From the NCBI GenBank assembly GCA_028565635.1, contig JAOXYB010052023.1, forward strand, positions 1-11,586: a DNA stretch of 11,586 nt, given 5' to 3'. Source of the DNA: Phoronis ovalis (taxonomy: Eukaryota; Phoronida; Phoronidae). Of this stretch, positions 7,837 to 11,586 are shown piece by piece. The notes below the pieces were generated by a model, which saw nothing but the letters and a program-made list of their open reading frames with translations, was not told the DNA's origin and made no database searches. Both the position numbers and the translations under genes were made by a program. How positions within the stretch are numbered: the stretch's first letter is position 1; the number at the start of each line of letters is the position of its first letter.

Positions 7837-8507
7837 CATGGAGGGAATATTTTGCAATTCGTATCTAACCACAGGCTTGTAGTACAGAATTATCTCAAAT
7901 TTTAAGTATTAAATAAATCAGTTATACTTTGAAGATAATTTTGAATTGTTACTAGTAATTTTAGTTTTGTTCTTTATTAAAAATCTAAGTTATCTTTCTA
8001 CAGTCAGCGAATTGCTAATCAATCTTTAAAACAGTAATAAAAATGCCTTCTCTTCTCTATTAGAATTTAGTTCCCAAAAATGTAGCTCAGAAGTGACTAA
8101 ATTCTGACAAAAACAACTCTTTTATACACCAAAAAATAGCTGAGTTACTTGTCGAATATAAATAGATTGGGGTGTCATCAGTCATCATTGGAAGGTTCAA
8201 CCGGCTATTTTGAAAATTGCAAGAACATTCTTTGTACATCAAGTTTCACTCTATATCCAATGGAGGAAATCATACTTACACATTATATATGGCATTAAAT
8301 ACATTAATATAGATTGTGTGATTCTGTGGGAAAGGTTTGGCTAAAACTTGTAATTAGACATAAAAAATTTGACTTGACAAAAACTGAAGTAGCATGTTCC
8401 TTAGCTGTAACTGTGTTCGAGAGATAGCTTGCTGAAAATTGGATGAAAGAAACAAACAAAGAAGGAAAGTCAGAATGAAAGAAACACACAAAGAAAATAT
8501 ATTAAAC

Positions 8508-8712
8508 CCCCCCCCAAAAAAATGCCTCCTTCCAATGCCTGACACACCAAAAAATGCCCCTCCTAATAATCAATCTGAAGATATTAAAAAAAAAATCCCA
8601 ACCCCCAAGTAATACCCCCTCCCGATTCCCAACCCCCAAGATTGCTCCTCCAGAAATCAATCCAAAAATATTTTGACACAAATCCTGACCCAAAGAAATG
8701 CCCTTTCCCAAA
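8508..8712 (+). repeat. C-rich degenerate repeat array
   Basis: The array follows a C9-10 run. Units carry an ATGCC-CTCCT block, an AATC-rich middle and a TCCCAACCCCCAAG end. TCCCAACCCCCAAG recurs exactly at 8596-8609 and 8627-8640 (period 31), and fuller units begin near 8551 and 8641. The minus-strand open frames across it, full of Gly and Phe, result from this composition and are not genes. Confidence 0.65.
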
Positions 8713-8719
8713 AATCCAA

Positions 8720-8725
8720 TTTATT
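8720..8725 (-). terminator. Candidate ATE1 poly(A) signal
   Basis: TTTATT on the plus strand is AATAAA on the minus strand, about 57 bases after the ATE1 stop. GT-rich sequence follows 25-45 bases downstream. A later signal is possible, so the 3' UTR end is uncertain. Confidence 0.35.
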
Positions 8726-8781
8726 TCAATCTCTCAAATATCTAACCATTAGCCAACTTTATGTTGGTGAGGACTAAATGC

Positions 8782-11317
<2,536 letters not shown>

Positions 11318-11586
11318 CTATAAAAAAGAATGTGTTTTGATATGTAACCTGGTTGTATTTCATAATAGTGAGTCATTGTTACTTCACTACCTTGGAATAG
11401 GTCAGTGACAATGTCAAATTCTTAGATCAAGTTGATTCACTTCTCAAGGTCATTCTATAATACCACCTAGCTATTAACCACTGTCCATCTATGGCCTTCA
11501 TAAATGCACATTTAAACAAGACAACGACGATTCGAAGAATCATCATTGTACGCTGTTTAAATTGGTTATTTGAGCGAAAGGAATTG
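11318..11586 (-). other. ATE1 intron, partial
   Basis: Sequence upstream of the first visible ATE1 exon on the minus strand. I found no segment resembling the preceding ATE1 exon, so it is probably intron to the edge. Confidence 0.6.

Larger units (their letters stand above)
7522..8719. other. Intergenic space between convergent ELYS and ATE1
   Basis: I see no gene here on either strand. It holds AT-rich sequence, an inverted single copy of a repeat (7783-7836) and its C-rich array (8508-8712). Part may be ATE1 3' UTR if the nearest poly(A) signal is not used. Confidence 0.55.

Noticed and set aside
8354-8711. Minus-strand Gly/Phe-rich open frames near the C-rich array
   Set aside because: The composition comes from the repeat (C-runs read in reverse); no start context or domain, and the frames break between units.

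Overview
The window is nuclear DNA from an animal. It is AT-rich, its protein-coding stretches are broken into short exons with clean GT-AG borders (one GC-AG), and both recognisable genes are animal nuclear genes. Four copies of the 8-mer TACATGTA, the intron sizes and the repeat style suggest a marine invertebrate, perhaps a mollusc or another lophotrochozoan; that placement is a weak inference.

Left half (376-6900, + strand): the last ten coding exons of ELYS (AHCTF1/MEL-28), the nucleoporin that binds chromatin and seeds nuclear pore assembly after mitosis. The ten exons join without a frame error into 929 codons plus TAA. The part seen is the long disordered C-terminal region: a SILK-type and several RVxF-type protein phosphatase 1 docking motifs, acidic and Ser-rich stretches, three small SP/TP-rich exons, a 1,057-base exon carrying a degenerate KSPxRKxK repeat, and a basic C-terminal tail. 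The beta-propeller and helical domain must lie upstream of base 1.

Middle (6901-8781): the ELYS 3' UTR with good poly(A) signals near 7480-7521, then intergenic DNA or ATE1 3' UTR. It contains a C-rich degenerate repeat array and an inverted copy of the same repeat.

Right half (8782-11317, - strand): the last four coding exons of ATE1, the arginyl-tRNA--protein transferase of the Arg/N-degron pathway (193 residues, frame-consistent). The two genes are tail to tail. The largest ATE1 intron in the window holds a GTATATTT-type repeat, a second repeat-like block, and a 67-codon ATG-initiated open frame on the same strand. That frame has a membrane segment and its own poly(A)-like signal.

The most unusual features are an almost perfect 164/163-base inverted repeat filling one ELYS intron, the cluster of PP1-docking motifs around it, the 22-27-residue KSP repeat, and the possible nested microprotein. 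I see no mobile-element genes, tRNA, rRNA, CRISPR or bacterial-type features. The two genes have no evident joint pathway; their proximity is positional.
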